Below are positions 16,054-24,314 of a DNA stretch of 64,000 nt, in pieces. The stretch is from Phocaeicola dorei. Lineage in GTDB: Bacteria > Bacteroidota > Bacteroidia > Bacteroidales > Bacteroidaceae. The stretch is taken from assembly GCF_013009555.1 (NCBI RefSeq), contig NZ_CP046176.1, positions 2,697,501 through 2,761,500 on the forward strand. The letters are read 5' to 3'. The notes beneath the pieces are model-generated. The model worked only from the letters and a program-made list of their open reading frames with translations, had not been told where the DNA came from and searched no databases. A program made the translations under genes and the position numbers. The first letter of the stretch is position 1. The number at the start of each line of letters is the position of its first letter.

Positions 16054-16573
16054 GTTTCCGGTCAAAGAAAGGATTTTTAGAGGATGCGCTGACAGGGATG
16101 GCATAAACCTGGGTGCATCCTTCCAGCCAGTTCAGACGCTGTGCTGCTAATCCGGCCGAGAACATGACCCGTGTGTCCACCCTGTTGTCTGCTGCTGTAG
16201 CACAAGCTGATCCGATAGCAATGCCCACATCAACACTATTGATAGCACATGGCACTCCTTCTTTGCGAGACACACAAGTGGCATATCCACAATGACCACA
16301 ATTCAATCCTTGCGCCTGTTCGTGTGTACCTATTAACAGGACACATTCTGCATTCAGAATATTTTCCGCATCGCGCAGGAAGAATTTCATTCCATGCTCC
16401 GCAACCATTTTCACCATCATTTCCGATAAAATATTGATATTACCATCCGTCACCATGGCTATTTCAATAATATCAACACCTTTTCCTTTGGGAGCAGTAC
16501 GCGCTGCTGTCATCATTTGTCGGGCCACATGCAGAACATGTTCATGGCGGCTTTCTCTTTCATTCAATATCAT
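16043..16573 (-). CDS. DUF2148 cysteine-rich protein
   Basis: A 176-residue protein of the DUF2148 family, sometimes called ferredoxin-domain protein. Residues about 92-107 hold the cysteines NCGHCGYATC and a further C in GVPCAINSVD, likely to bind an iron-sulfur cluster. The GIAIGSACATAADN stretch is typical of the family. No signal peptide is seen. Its job is unknown. Its 3' end overlaps the convergent phosphatase gene by 11 bases. Confidence 0.85.
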   Translation of the reverse strand: MILNERESRHEHVLHVARQMMTAARTAPKGKGVDIIEIAMVTDGNINILSEMMVKMVAEHGMKFFLRDAENILNAECVLLIGTHEQAQGLNCGHCGYATCVSRKEGVPCAINSVDVGIAIGSACATAADNRVDTRVMFSAGLAAQRLNWLEGCTQVYAIPVSASSKNPFFDRKPKE

Positions 16574-16866
16574 ATAAATCTTAGTTATAAGTTAGCTATT
16601 AATACAAAATTAGTGAATATGAATGATATAAGGCTCTTGCTTTAAGCCTAAAAAGTATAAAAAGAGTCACCGGTTAAAAAAATATCAAAATAAAAAGAGA
16701 AATATAGTGGATAATCCAATTATTTATCGTTCCTTTGACAACGGAATATAAAAAGATAGTTTTTTCGATTGACTCAATTCATCTCACACTTGAACCGTTT
16801 CTATTCTTCTAACTAAATTTTTAAATTCAAAGTTTACTTAATTATTTATTTATCAATTTTTATTTT
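16574..16866 (+). other. Intergenic region upstream of the RRM gene
   Basis: 293 AT-rich bases without an open frame. No exact TAnnTTTG box is found close to the RRM gene. A long leader is plausible, since RRM protein genes in this group are often controlled at RNA level, but I see no clear fold. Confidence 0.4.
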
Positions 16867-17112
16867 ATGAATTTGTATATTGGAAACCTTAACTATAATG
16901 TTAGGGAAGGTGATTTGAGAGGTGTAATGGAAGAGTATGGAACAGTAGCTTCAGTAAAACTTATTACTGATCGTGAAACACGTCGTTCTAAAGGTTTTGC
17001 TTTTGTAGAAATGCCTAATGATGGCGAAGCTAAAGAAGCTATCAAGCAATTGAACGGTGCAGAATATGTAAACCGTACTATGGTTGTAAAAGAAGCACTT
17101 CCTAAAGCATAA
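16867..17112 (+). CDS. Small RRM-type RNA-binding protein
   Basis: An 81-residue protein made of a single RNA recognition motif. RNP2 is LYIGNLNY (residues 3-10) and RNP1 is KGFAFVEM (about 43-50), both with the aromatic residues that stack on RNA bases. Bacteroides species carry several such proteins that act as global RNA chaperones in place of Hfq; assignment to a specific Rbp member is not attempted. It is monocistronic with a strong terminator downstream. Confidence 0.93.
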   Translation: MNLYIGNLNYNVREGDLRGVMEEYGTVASVKLITDRETRRSKGFAFVEMPNDGEAKEAIKQLNGAEYVNRTMVVKEALPKA

Positions 17113-17137
17113 GGAATTAGACATTCCATGTCACATG

Positions 17138-17172
17138 ATGGCGATAGAGATTCACTCTATCGCCATTTTTTT
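17138..17172 (+). terminator. Rho-independent terminator of RRM gene
   Basis: A 12-base perfect stem (17138-17149 with 17155-17166), a five-base loop and a T run. Confidence 0.9.
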
Positions 17173-17301
17173 CTTGAACAGCTTTCTAGTTTGAAAATAC
17201 ATGAAAGGGTTATTGATAAGGAAACGGACATCTGTTTTGTCAGAATGTCCGTTTCTTGTTTAGTATTTGTTCTTTAGAAAGCTATTGCTCCGAAGGCGAA
17301 T

Positions 17302-19623
17302 TTACTCCACTCCTATTTCGTCAACAAACAGAAAAGCTTTTTCGCCAGGCATGGAATGCCATGCGGGAAGTTTCGGAGTAACTTCTGCTATGATTTTAAT
17401 ATAGCGGGCTTTTACTTTATCAAAGGAAACAGAGTCTTTGCGGCTTTGCATTTTAGTTCCTTTTTCCACAACGGGAAAATTTTCGGAGGCTACCCTGCGG
17501 AAATTTTTCCCGTCCTCAGAAACTTCCACCTTCAGACCTGTTGCACCAAAGATAGCATCGCCTGTGTTCAACATTGTGTTTACAAAAACTGAAGATACTT
17601 CCTTAGGCTCAAGTAAATCAAGGGTCACATTCATATCTGTCCCGTAGAAACCAATCCAACGTCCTGAGCGATAATTCATATCCCCATATAATCCGTCTAT
17701 CAAGGTACTTCCTCCTTTAAAAGTATATGATTTATGAGGAATGGTATTCAAGGTAACCGGTCTCATTGTGGCTGCATTAAAATGTATTTCCTCCTTACTT
17801 ATCTGACTAGTACCCTGCGGACGAACTGCAATGGCTTGTATGATAACATCTTTATCCACTTGTATAGTGTCGGTATACAATGGGGATTGCACATCGGGAA
17901 CGCTGCCATCCAATGTATAATGTATTTCCGCATCATCAAAAGTCTGAAAAGCAATCTTGGCTTTTCCTTCATCGGGAGCCGGAACGATATCAATGTTCAC
18001 ATCATAAATATCCTGACGAAAATCATAACCTCTATCCCGGTAAATAGCCAGCAGAGCTGGTAAACGTTTCAAAAAACTGTCGAAATTTTTATGTAACGGT
18101 TCCGTCCATTGAATCTCGGACAAGGCAGCCATACGAGGAAGAATTTGCCATTCCATCTTCAAACTGTCACGCGTCCATTCTGTCCAGATACATCCTTGAG
18201 TACCGATGATATATTTTCGTTCATCCTCTGCCAATTCATTAGAAACAGGTTCAAATGTATAGACACGTTCAAGGCTTTTAGTCCCTTTTATCCGATTGTA
18301 AGTAGGATTGCTGAAATAAAGAAACTGAATAGGAGTCATAATTGCATCATGGTGCAGACGGGCGGCTTCGATACCACCTTTGACACCAGTCCATGACATT
18401 ACTGTGGCACCTGGAGCCAATCCTCCCTCCAACATCTCATCCCAGCCCAGCATTTTACGCCCTCTGTCATTAATAACTTTGCCTACCTCGGACATGAAAT
18501 AGGTCTGTAATTGATTCTCCTTGCTGTGTTTTGGTGTATCTTTCAAACCCAGTTCCCGAATTTTAGCTTGACATGCAGGGCATTTTTCCCAACGTACTTT
18601 CGGACATTCATCCCCACCAATATGGATATAAGGAGATGGAAAGATGTCCATAATTTCATTCAATACATCTTTAGCAAACTGTAAAGCCCGGTCGTTTCCT
18701 CCACAAAGCACATCAGGGAATACCCCCCATTTACAAGGAATCTCGTATGGACCTCCCGTACAACCTAATTCCGGATAGGAAACCAAAGCTCCCATCATAT
18801 GTCCCGGAAGGTCAACTTCGGGAATTACAGTAATAAAACGGTCAGCGGCATACTTGACAATCTCTTTTGCTTCTTCCTGTGTATAAAAACCGCTATGAGG
18901 AGTTTCATCATAGATCTGGGTTTCACGGTCAATCAACGTACGTGGACGTATCGAACCTATTTCCGTAAGTTTGGGATATTTCTTGATTTCAATTCTCCAA
19001 CCTTGGTCTTCAGTCAGATGCCAATGAAAATAATTGATATTGTGCAATGCCAGCATATCAATGATTTGTTTCAGATAAGAAACCGGGAAATAATGGCGGC
19101 CCACGTCTACCATAAAACCGCGATAACCGAAACGAGGATAGTCATTAACAGTTCCCACCGGGATGGCAGCGGATACCTGTTTGTTTTTGGTCAATGGCAA
19201 AGCCTTATAGAGCGTTTGTATTCCATAAAAGACCCCAGACTCACTTCCTCCATTCAAATGAATGTTTTCAGAAGTTACCTCCAGTTGATACCCCTCTTTG
19301 TTGGTAATGGAACTGTCAACCGCCAAGATTATGGAATTCTTCTTTACGGCTTCAGTTGTTGTCCGGACGGTAATTCCCGTAGCCTCTTTAATATAAGAAG
19401 CTAAAAATTCTGCCGTCCGTTGCAACTTTTCATTGCCTTCCGGATAGACAATACCGGTTTGCGGATTAATAACAAAAGGGTGGGCTTGAATGTCTTGACT
19501 TACTTCTTGGGGCTGCGGAATGACATTCAGGTTTCCGATTTCTGTTTTTGTAGGAGAACATGCGGACAGACCAAATACCATCCACATTCCCACTCCTGCC
19601 CATTGCATCAGTTGTTTTTTCAT
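17302..19623 (-). CDS. GH20 beta-N-acetylhexosaminidase, lipoprotein
   Basis: A 773-residue exo-enzyme that removes terminal beta-linked GlcNAc or GalNAc from host or bacterial glycans. It begins with a lipoprotein signal (GLSACS), then a GH20b domain, and the catalytic barrel with HIGGDECPKVRW, where the D-E pair is the catalytic set. After about residue 530 come a chitobiase C-terminal type sandwich (YTLDGSVPD) and a discoidin-like module to the end. A longer frame with an upstream ATG at 19659 exists, but that ATG lies inside the -7 box, so 19623 is used. Before the inversion it followed the intact DMT transporter. No SusC/SusD pair is nearby. Confidence 0.93.
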   Translation of the reverse strand: MKKQLMQWAGVGMWMVFGLSACSPTKTEIGNLNVIPQPQEVSQDIQAHPFVINPQTGIVYPEGNEKLQRTAEFLASYIKEATGITVRTTTEAVKKNSIILAVDSSITNKEGYQLEVTSENIHLNGGSESGVFYGIQTLYKALPLTKNKQVSAAIPVGTVNDYPRFGYRGFMVDVGRHYFPVSYLKQIIDMLALHNINYFHWHLTEDQGWRIEIKKYPKLTEIGSIRPRTLIDRETQIYDETPHSGFYTQEEAKEIVKYAADRFITVIPEVDLPGHMMGALVSYPELGCTGGPYEIPCKWGVFPDVLCGGNDRALQFAKDVLNEIMDIFPSPYIHIGGDECPKVRWEKCPACQAKIRELGLKDTPKHSKENQLQTYFMSEVGKVINDRGRKMLGWDEMLEGGLAPGATVMSWTGVKGGIEAARLHHDAIMTPIQFLYFSNPTYNRIKGTKSLERVYTFEPVSNELAEDERKYIIGTQGCIWTEWTRDSLKMEWQILPRMAALSEIQWTEPLHKNFDSFLKRLPALLAIYRDRGYDFRQDIYDVNIDIVPAPDEGKAKIAFQTFDDAEIHYTLDGSVPDVQSPLYTDTIQVDKDVIIQAIAVRPQGTSQISKEEIHFNAATMRPVTLNTIPHKSYTFKGGSTLIDGLYGDMNYRSGRWIGFYGTDMNVTLDLLEPKEVSSVFVNTMLNTGDAIFGATGLKVEVSEDGKNFRRVASENFPVVEKGTKMQSRKDSVSFDKVKARYIKIIAEVTPKLPAWHSMPGEKAFLFVDEIGVE

Positions 19624-19648
19624 AGTGGAAAATTTATAATTACAAGGG

Positions 19649-19656
19649 CAAAGATA
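19649..19656 (-). promoter_or_regulatory. -7 box of the GH20 gene
   Basis: Minus-strand TATCTTTG, exact consensus, 26 bases before ATG 19623 and just after the stop codon of the DMT remnant. Confidence 0.65.
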
Positions 19657-19668
19657 CAAAATCCGATC

Positions 19669-19848
19669 TTATTTGCCAGTATGCCTTAACCGAATCTTGC
19701 TTTTTTTCAGCAATGTTTTTCCTCCTATAATTAGAGTTACGGCAGTAATCACCATCAAAATGCCCAGAATAATGCGCGGTGTCAGCTGCTCTCCAAAAAT
19801 CAGTACTCCGAAGAATAAAGCTGTAACAGGCTCCAAAGCACCTAGAAT
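19669..19848 (-). pseudogene. DMT/EamA transporter, 3' part of the split gene
   Basis: A 59-codon open stretch plus stop, without a start codon. It reads ILGALEPVTALFFGVLIFGE (first 20 residues), then two more hydrophobic spans and a basic tail KTLLKKSKIRLRHTGK. This is the C-terminal part of a DMT transporter: GALEP opens the ninth span and FGE-LTP precedes the tenth. It complements exactly what is missing from the gene at 1492-2253, and it is on the opposite strand, as an inversion requires. The fragment has no start of its own and probably is not translated. Confidence 0.92.
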
Positions 19849-19855
19849 AGGAAAT

Positions 19856-19876
19856 GCTGTTTCTCTGTTTTTTGTT
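19856..19876 (+). repeat. Right copy of breakpoint repeat
   Basis: Twenty of 21 bases equal the copy at 2224-2243 (one extra T here). On the minus strand it follows the GH15 stop codon by about 20 bases and reads as the left arm of a terminator whose right arm is now at 2224-2243. Confidence 0.8.
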
Positions 19877-19894
19877 TTTCGGCAAGGCTTTTCC

Positions 19895-21682
19895 TTATTT
19901 AAAGATTAGCCTTTTATCTTCTTCTGCAAATAACACAGCAGTATTTACCAGTGCCAGATGAGAATAAGCTTGTGGGAAATTACCCAATTGTTCTTTTGTT
20001 TCGAAATCAATATCTTCACTGAACAGACCCAAATGGTTTGAATATTGCAAAATTTCATCGAACAGACAGCGTGCTTCGTCTTTTTCCCCGATGACATAAA
20101 GTGCACGGATCAGCCAGAAAGTACAGATGGTAAAGGCCGAAGAAGGACAGCCAAAATCATCATGAGTATTATAACGGTACATCAACCCTTTGTGTAACAG
20201 GGATTTCTTGACGGCTTTCACTGTTTTATGATAACGAATATCATCAGCATCTATAAATCCATAAGGTTCCATTAACAGTAAAGAAGAATCCAAATCCAGA
20301 TTGCCGTATGCTTGTGAAAAACTTTGTATTTCTTCCTTCCAGCCGTTTCTCATAACATCAGCTTTAATTGCATCAGCTTCTTCTTCCCAACGTCGGCTAT
20401 TCTCATATTTATTCAGAATACGAGCTATGCGGGCTCCTCTGTCCAAAGCAACCCAACACATCACTTTGGACGAAACGAAATGCTGTCCTTCACCCCGTAT
20501 CTCCCAAATTCCTTTATCAGGCTTTCTCCAATCTTCCACCACAGTCATCATAATGCTTTTCACCATTTCCCACATATCTTCTATTTCATCCAATGTACCT
20601 GGCATCAACCGGTAATATTGGTAAATCAAATCCATCAAATAGCCGAACGAATCATTCTGCCTTTGATGATAAGCATCATTGCCGATACGCACCGGTTTGG
20701 AGTTTTTATATCCTGAAAGATGGTCGAGTATAACTTCAGTCAATTTCCTTTCCCCACGAATGCCATACATTATTTGATAAGTGTCATGCTCGGCAACAAA
20801 AGTAGATTGTATGAATTTCATGAATTTGCGGGCTGCATCGGCATGACCTATTTTGAAAAGGGTCTCTATGGACATGGAGGCATCTCGCAACCAACAAAAA
20901 CGGTAATCCCAATTGCGTACTTCTCCCACAGCTTCGGGCAGGCTGGTAGTAAGAGAGGCTAATACCGCGCCATTATAAAAGGACATCATCTTCAGGGTGA
21001 GTAAGCTACGCTCTATTATATCGTTGTAAATAGTGAACTTTCTTGTACGATCCGTCCAGTTCAACCAATAAACCAACGTGCGGCAATACTCCAGTTTCTC
21101 ACGCTCTATATCAACAGGAATCACCTTTTCATTGTATGAAAGAAGAAAAAATTCATCTTTCTCTAATATAAATTCCTGATGGTTTACAATACCTTGCAAC
21201 GGCAAAGAGGAATACAGATATTGTCTGTCCTTGTTGTTAGAAGAAGAATAGGTTTCAATATACCGGGAAGTTACATTAAAAAACGCTTTTCCACGAGCAT
21301 AATCGGGAGCCGGATGGTAATTGACTTTAATGCGAGGACGACCTTTAATCCAGCGGATATAACGATAGACCTCAGCTGGACGATAATATTCCTTATTATC
21401 ATATAACTCATAACAAGGCATAAAGTCGACTACCGCAAATTCGTCTTGTTCTGACACAAAAGTAGTGGAAAGAATATTGGTATGGGGAACATACGATTGG
21501 ATGGTGTGATAGTCTTCTGAAACTTCAAAACCAAAAGTCCCGCCTTTTTCACGATCTAGAAGAGCTGCAAAAATAGAAGGTGAATCAAAATTTGGAAAAC
21601 ATAGCCATTCAATACTTCCTTTTTCGGAAATCAGTGCGGCTGTGCAGCAATTACCGATTACACCGTAATTCAAATTATCCAT
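19895..21682 (-). CDS. GH15 family glucoamylase/trehalase-like hydrolase
   Basis: A 595-residue cytoplasmic enzyme of glycoside hydrolase family 15. Characteristic segments are the N-terminal GVIGNCCTAALISEKGSIEW, the RNWDYRFCWLRDAS block near 258-271, GIWEIRGE near 403-410 with the likely catalytic acid, and a C-terminal GLFSEDID...LGNFPQAYSH with the second carboxylate. It has no signal peptide. It starts 19 bases after the trehalose-phosphate synthase/phosphatase gene, so a role in trehalose or glucan turnover is likely; trehalase activity is known for some members. Its terminator was split by the inversion, leaving only the proximal arm. Confidence 0.9.
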   Translation of the reverse strand: MDNLNYGVIGNCCTAALISEKGSIEWLCFPNFDSPSIFAALLDREKGGTFGFEVSEDYHTIQSYVPHTNILSTTFVSEQDEFAVVDFMPCYELYDNKEYYRPAEVYRYIRWIKGRPRIKVNYHPAPDYARGKAFFNVTSRYIETYSSSNNKDRQYLYSSLPLQGIVNHQEFILEKDEFFLLSYNEKVIPVDIEREKLEYCRTLVYWLNWTDRTRKFTIYNDIIERSLLTLKMMSFYNGAVLASLTTSLPEAVGEVRNWDYRFCWLRDASMSIETLFKIGHADAARKFMKFIQSTFVAEHDTYQIMYGIRGERKLTEVILDHLSGYKNSKPVRIGNDAYHQRQNDSFGYLMDLIYQYYRLMPGTLDEIEDMWEMVKSIMMTVVEDWRKPDKGIWEIRGEGQHFVSSKVMCWVALDRGARIARILNKYENSRRWEEEADAIKADVMRNGWKEEIQSFSQAYGNLDLDSSLLLMEPYGFIDADDIRYHKTVKAVKKSLLHKGLMYRYNTHDDFGCPSSAFTICTFWLIRALYVIGEKDEARCLFDEILQYSNHLGLFSEDIDFETKEQLGNFPQAYSHLALVNTAVLFAEEDKRLIFK

Positions 21683-21701
21683 GGTTATTTTTTTTGTAAT
21701 G

Positions 21702-23954
21702 TTAGTGGTTTATTATCCGTTTAAAAAAATCTATAGCCGATGATAACTGCCCTTTCAAACCACTTTTCAAGGCTGCTTTCACCATGCCTTCATCTGTCAG
21801 CCGTTGTAAAAACGGCAAGGTGTCTGTCTGTACGGGCAGATTGTAACGTGCACTCTCGGATGCTGTACCAATCTTTACAGTCACAGCAGTAACAGGTACG
21901 GCTTTAAACATATCATCATCCGTAGTATCATCTCCTATTGCCAAGATAAAATCATATCGGGTGGCAAGCAAAAGCCTGTTTACTTCTGAACCTTTGGTAA
22001 ATTCGGGAGATTTTATTTCTATTACCTTATTACCCTGCATGATTTGCAAATTCTGTTTCAAGCAAATAGATATCAAGGAATTGACCAACTGTTGCGCACG
22101 TAATCTGCCCAACCATGCATCGGCTTCACGATAATGCCAGGCAAGTGCCGTTTCTTTGACTTCAAGATGGGAGCGAGGAGTCTTGCTGACAAATAATTTT
22201 AATATAGAAAGCAATCCGGGGCTCCATTCCTGCCCGTGTACATTCTTGTGCCATACACCATTCTCTTTATAAAAGGCCCCATGTTCGGCTGCAAAGGAAA
22301 GAGGCAGTGCACCCAACCACTTCTCTAAAGTAAAATGGTCACGTCCGCTGTTTATTACCACATGATTCAAGGGGTCGGCGGTCAGTTTCTGCAATGTATC
22401 CAGCAATTGTGGAGTAGGAGAGGCATCTTCCGGCCTTTTCTGAAAAGGGACCAGTGTCCCGTCATAATCCAACAAAATCAAACGCTTTTTAGCATGTAAG
22501 TATTGATGCTGAATTTCCTGCATATTCTGTGATCCTATTTTCTTAAAAAGCATGGTTTTGTTTTTGTGTGCCACTTCCTGCCATTCATTTACAAAATCGG
22601 CAGCCCATTTATTGACAGTCTGTACGGATACAATAGACTGCATACGGTGCATCCGTTCTTGCTGTTCTTCAAACGGCATTTCCAATGCCCGGCAAATGGC
22701 ATTTTCTATCTGCTCCGTATCATTGGGATTAACCAGCAAGGCGTCGGTCAGTTCCACAGCGGCACCGGCCATTTCACTTAAAACCAATACACCGGGATTG
22801 TCTTGCTTGACAGCAACATACTCTTTGGCAACCAAGTTCATTCCGTCACGCAAAGGAGTTACTAATGCAATATCAGCTATAAAATACATAGCAGCCAATT
22901 CTTCGAATGAAAAACCATGATAAAAATAGCAGACCGGAGTCCAGTTCATTGTAGAATATCGTCCGTTGATAGAACCTATTTCCTCGTCAATCCGGGTTTT
23001 CAATTCGGCATAACTGCCTACATGATCACGTGAAGGAACTATGACCATAGCCAGTGTTACCTTGCCATGATATTCGGGATGGTGTTCCAAAAAAGAGGCA
23101 AATCCATAAAGGCGGTGCAAAATACCTTTACTATAATCCAAACGGTCTACCGATAGGATAAGTTTATGTTTGCCAAACAAGAGACGGGTTCGTTCTATAG
23201 CCTTCCAAACATTTTTTTGTTGTGACACATTGTGGTAAAGGTCATAATTTATCCCCATCGGAAGTGCATCAACGCGCACAATGCGACTGCCTATCCGGGT
23301 TTCATCCAAACTGAAATCTATATGGAGTACCCGTTCGGCCGCACTGATGAAATGACGCATATAGTCATGTGTATGAAATGCGATAAAATCGGCTCCTAAC
23401 AATCCTTTCAGTATTTCGGCACGTTCAGGTAGAATTCGGAATAACTCATAAGATGGAAACGGAATATGATGGAAATAACCGATATGCAACTGGGGAAGCT
23501 CTTGGCGAAGCATTTCCGGAAGTAACATCAACTGATAATCTTGTACCCAGACCCAATCATCCGGTTCCACAAGGCGGATAATTTCCCGACAAAACAAAGC
23601 GTTAACCTCTTGGTAAGATTGCCAGAAACTTTTTCTATATAATGTATAGGCAAAGAAATAGTGACATAAAGGCCACAGGGTACTGTTACTGTATCCCTCA
23701 TAATAGTTCTTATATTGCTCATCGGATAAAAATATGGGATGGAGATTCATTTCCTCCAACCGGTGACAGATATCCTGTTTTTCTTCCTCTTTGTCTGTAC
23801 AGATTCCGGGCCACCCCACCCAATGTTTCTCGTAATTGCCCTGTAGGGAATTTAGTCCCGTTGTCAGACCTCCTTCACTACGTGAGAAAACAAAGGTATC
23901 TTTTTCTGCGACAGCCTTCACGGGCAGTCTGTTTGATATGATATACAATTTCAT
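21702..23954 (-). CDS. Bifunctional trehalose-6-phosphate synthase/phosphatase
   Basis: A 750-residue fusion. Residues 1 to about 470 form a GT20 synthase (OtsA), with HIPFPSYELFRILPER and VDRLDYSKGI, and make trehalose-6-phosphate from UDP-glucose and glucose-6-phosphate. Residues about 495-750 form an OtsB-type HAD phosphatase with LLDYDGTLVPF, AAEHGAFYKE and GDDTTDDDMF. The combined product makes trehalose, an osmolyte and stress protectant. It is first in an operon with the GH15 gene. The 5' region 23955-24314 holds a short palindrome near the likely promoter. Confidence 0.95.
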   Translation of the reverse strand: MKLYIISNRLPVKAVAEKDTFVFSRSEGGLTTGLNSLQGNYEKHWVGWPGICTDKEEEKQDICHRLEEMNLHPIFLSDEQYKNYYEGYSNSTLWPLCHYFFAYTLYRKSFWQSYQEVNALFCREIIRLVEPDDWVWVQDYQLMLLPEMLRQELPQLHIGYFHHIPFPSYELFRILPERAEILKGLLGADFIAFHTHDYMRHFISAAERVLHIDFSLDETRIGSRIVRVDALPMGINYDLYHNVSQQKNVWKAIERTRLLFGKHKLILSVDRLDYSKGILHRLYGFASFLEHHPEYHGKVTLAMVIVPSRDHVGSYAELKTRIDEEIGSINGRYSTMNWTPVCYFYHGFSFEELAAMYFIADIALVTPLRDGMNLVAKEYVAVKQDNPGVLVLSEMAGAAVELTDALLVNPNDTEQIENAICRALEMPFEEQQERMHRMQSIVSVQTVNKWAADFVNEWQEVAHKNKTMLFKKIGSQNMQEIQHQYLHAKKRLILLDYDGTLVPFQKRPEDASPTPQLLDTLQKLTADPLNHVVINSGRDHFTLEKWLGALPLSFAAEHGAFYKENGVWHKNVHGQEWSPGLLSILKLFVSKTPRSHLEVKETALAWHYREADAWLGRLRAQQLVNSLISICLKQNLQIMQGNKVIEIKSPEFTKGSEVNRLLLATRYDFILAIGDDTTDDDMFKAVPVTAVTVKIGTASESARYNLPVQTDTLPFLQRLTDEGMVKAALKSGLKGQLSSAIDFFKRIINH

Positions 23955-24314
23955 TTTTATATAATTCTTTTTTTCAATTAGATGACAAAAGTCATACCAC
24001 TAATTTAAACATCTTATTATCAACATGATATATGTTTATTGATTAGTTTATACTTTTTCAATATGAAAGCCTTTTTTCTAAAATGGGAAATGAAATAGCT
24101 GAAAGATAAAAGTGCAATTTTTGTAATGGCATCGATTTTGATTTATATGGAGTATAACGCTATCAACTTATAGAAAAGGTAGCGAGCAAACAATAAGAAA
24201 TAACTGATTAACAAACTAATAAAGATGAAACTAGTAAAAACATAGCTTTCCAATATGGAAATTTGCCTGTTAAAATGAAAAAGAAACTCCAAAAGAATAA
24301 AATGCAATAAAAAA
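23955..24314. other. Divergent intergenic region
   Basis: 360 AT-rich bases between the trehalose gene (minus) and the aspartokinase-like gene (plus). The only clear symmetry is ATGAC-AAAA-GTCAT around 23982-23995, 28 bases upstream of the trehalose ATG. No exact TAnnTTTG box was found for either gene. Confidence 0.4.

Larger units (their letters stand above)
2227..19848. other. Inverted 17.6 kb segment
   Basis: Inferred from the two halves of the DMT transporter at its ends (1492-2226 plus strand and 19669-19848 minus strand) and from the two terminator arms at the same points. In the reconstructed older order the transporter was whole and was followed in tandem by the GH20 gene, while the trehalose genes and GH15 were followed by a terminator and then by ybaK and the beta-lactamase on the same strand. 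The IS256-family element at 11827-13191 lies inside the block and not at its ends. Whether the inversion is fixed, polymorphic or an assembly error cannot be told from one sequence. Confidence 0.88.

Noticed and set aside
2224..19876. Site-specific invertible (phase-variable) switch at the inversion ends
   Set aside because: The end repeats are in direct orientation now, no invertase gene is adjacent, and the repeats read as terminator arms. A one-off rearrangement explains the data better.
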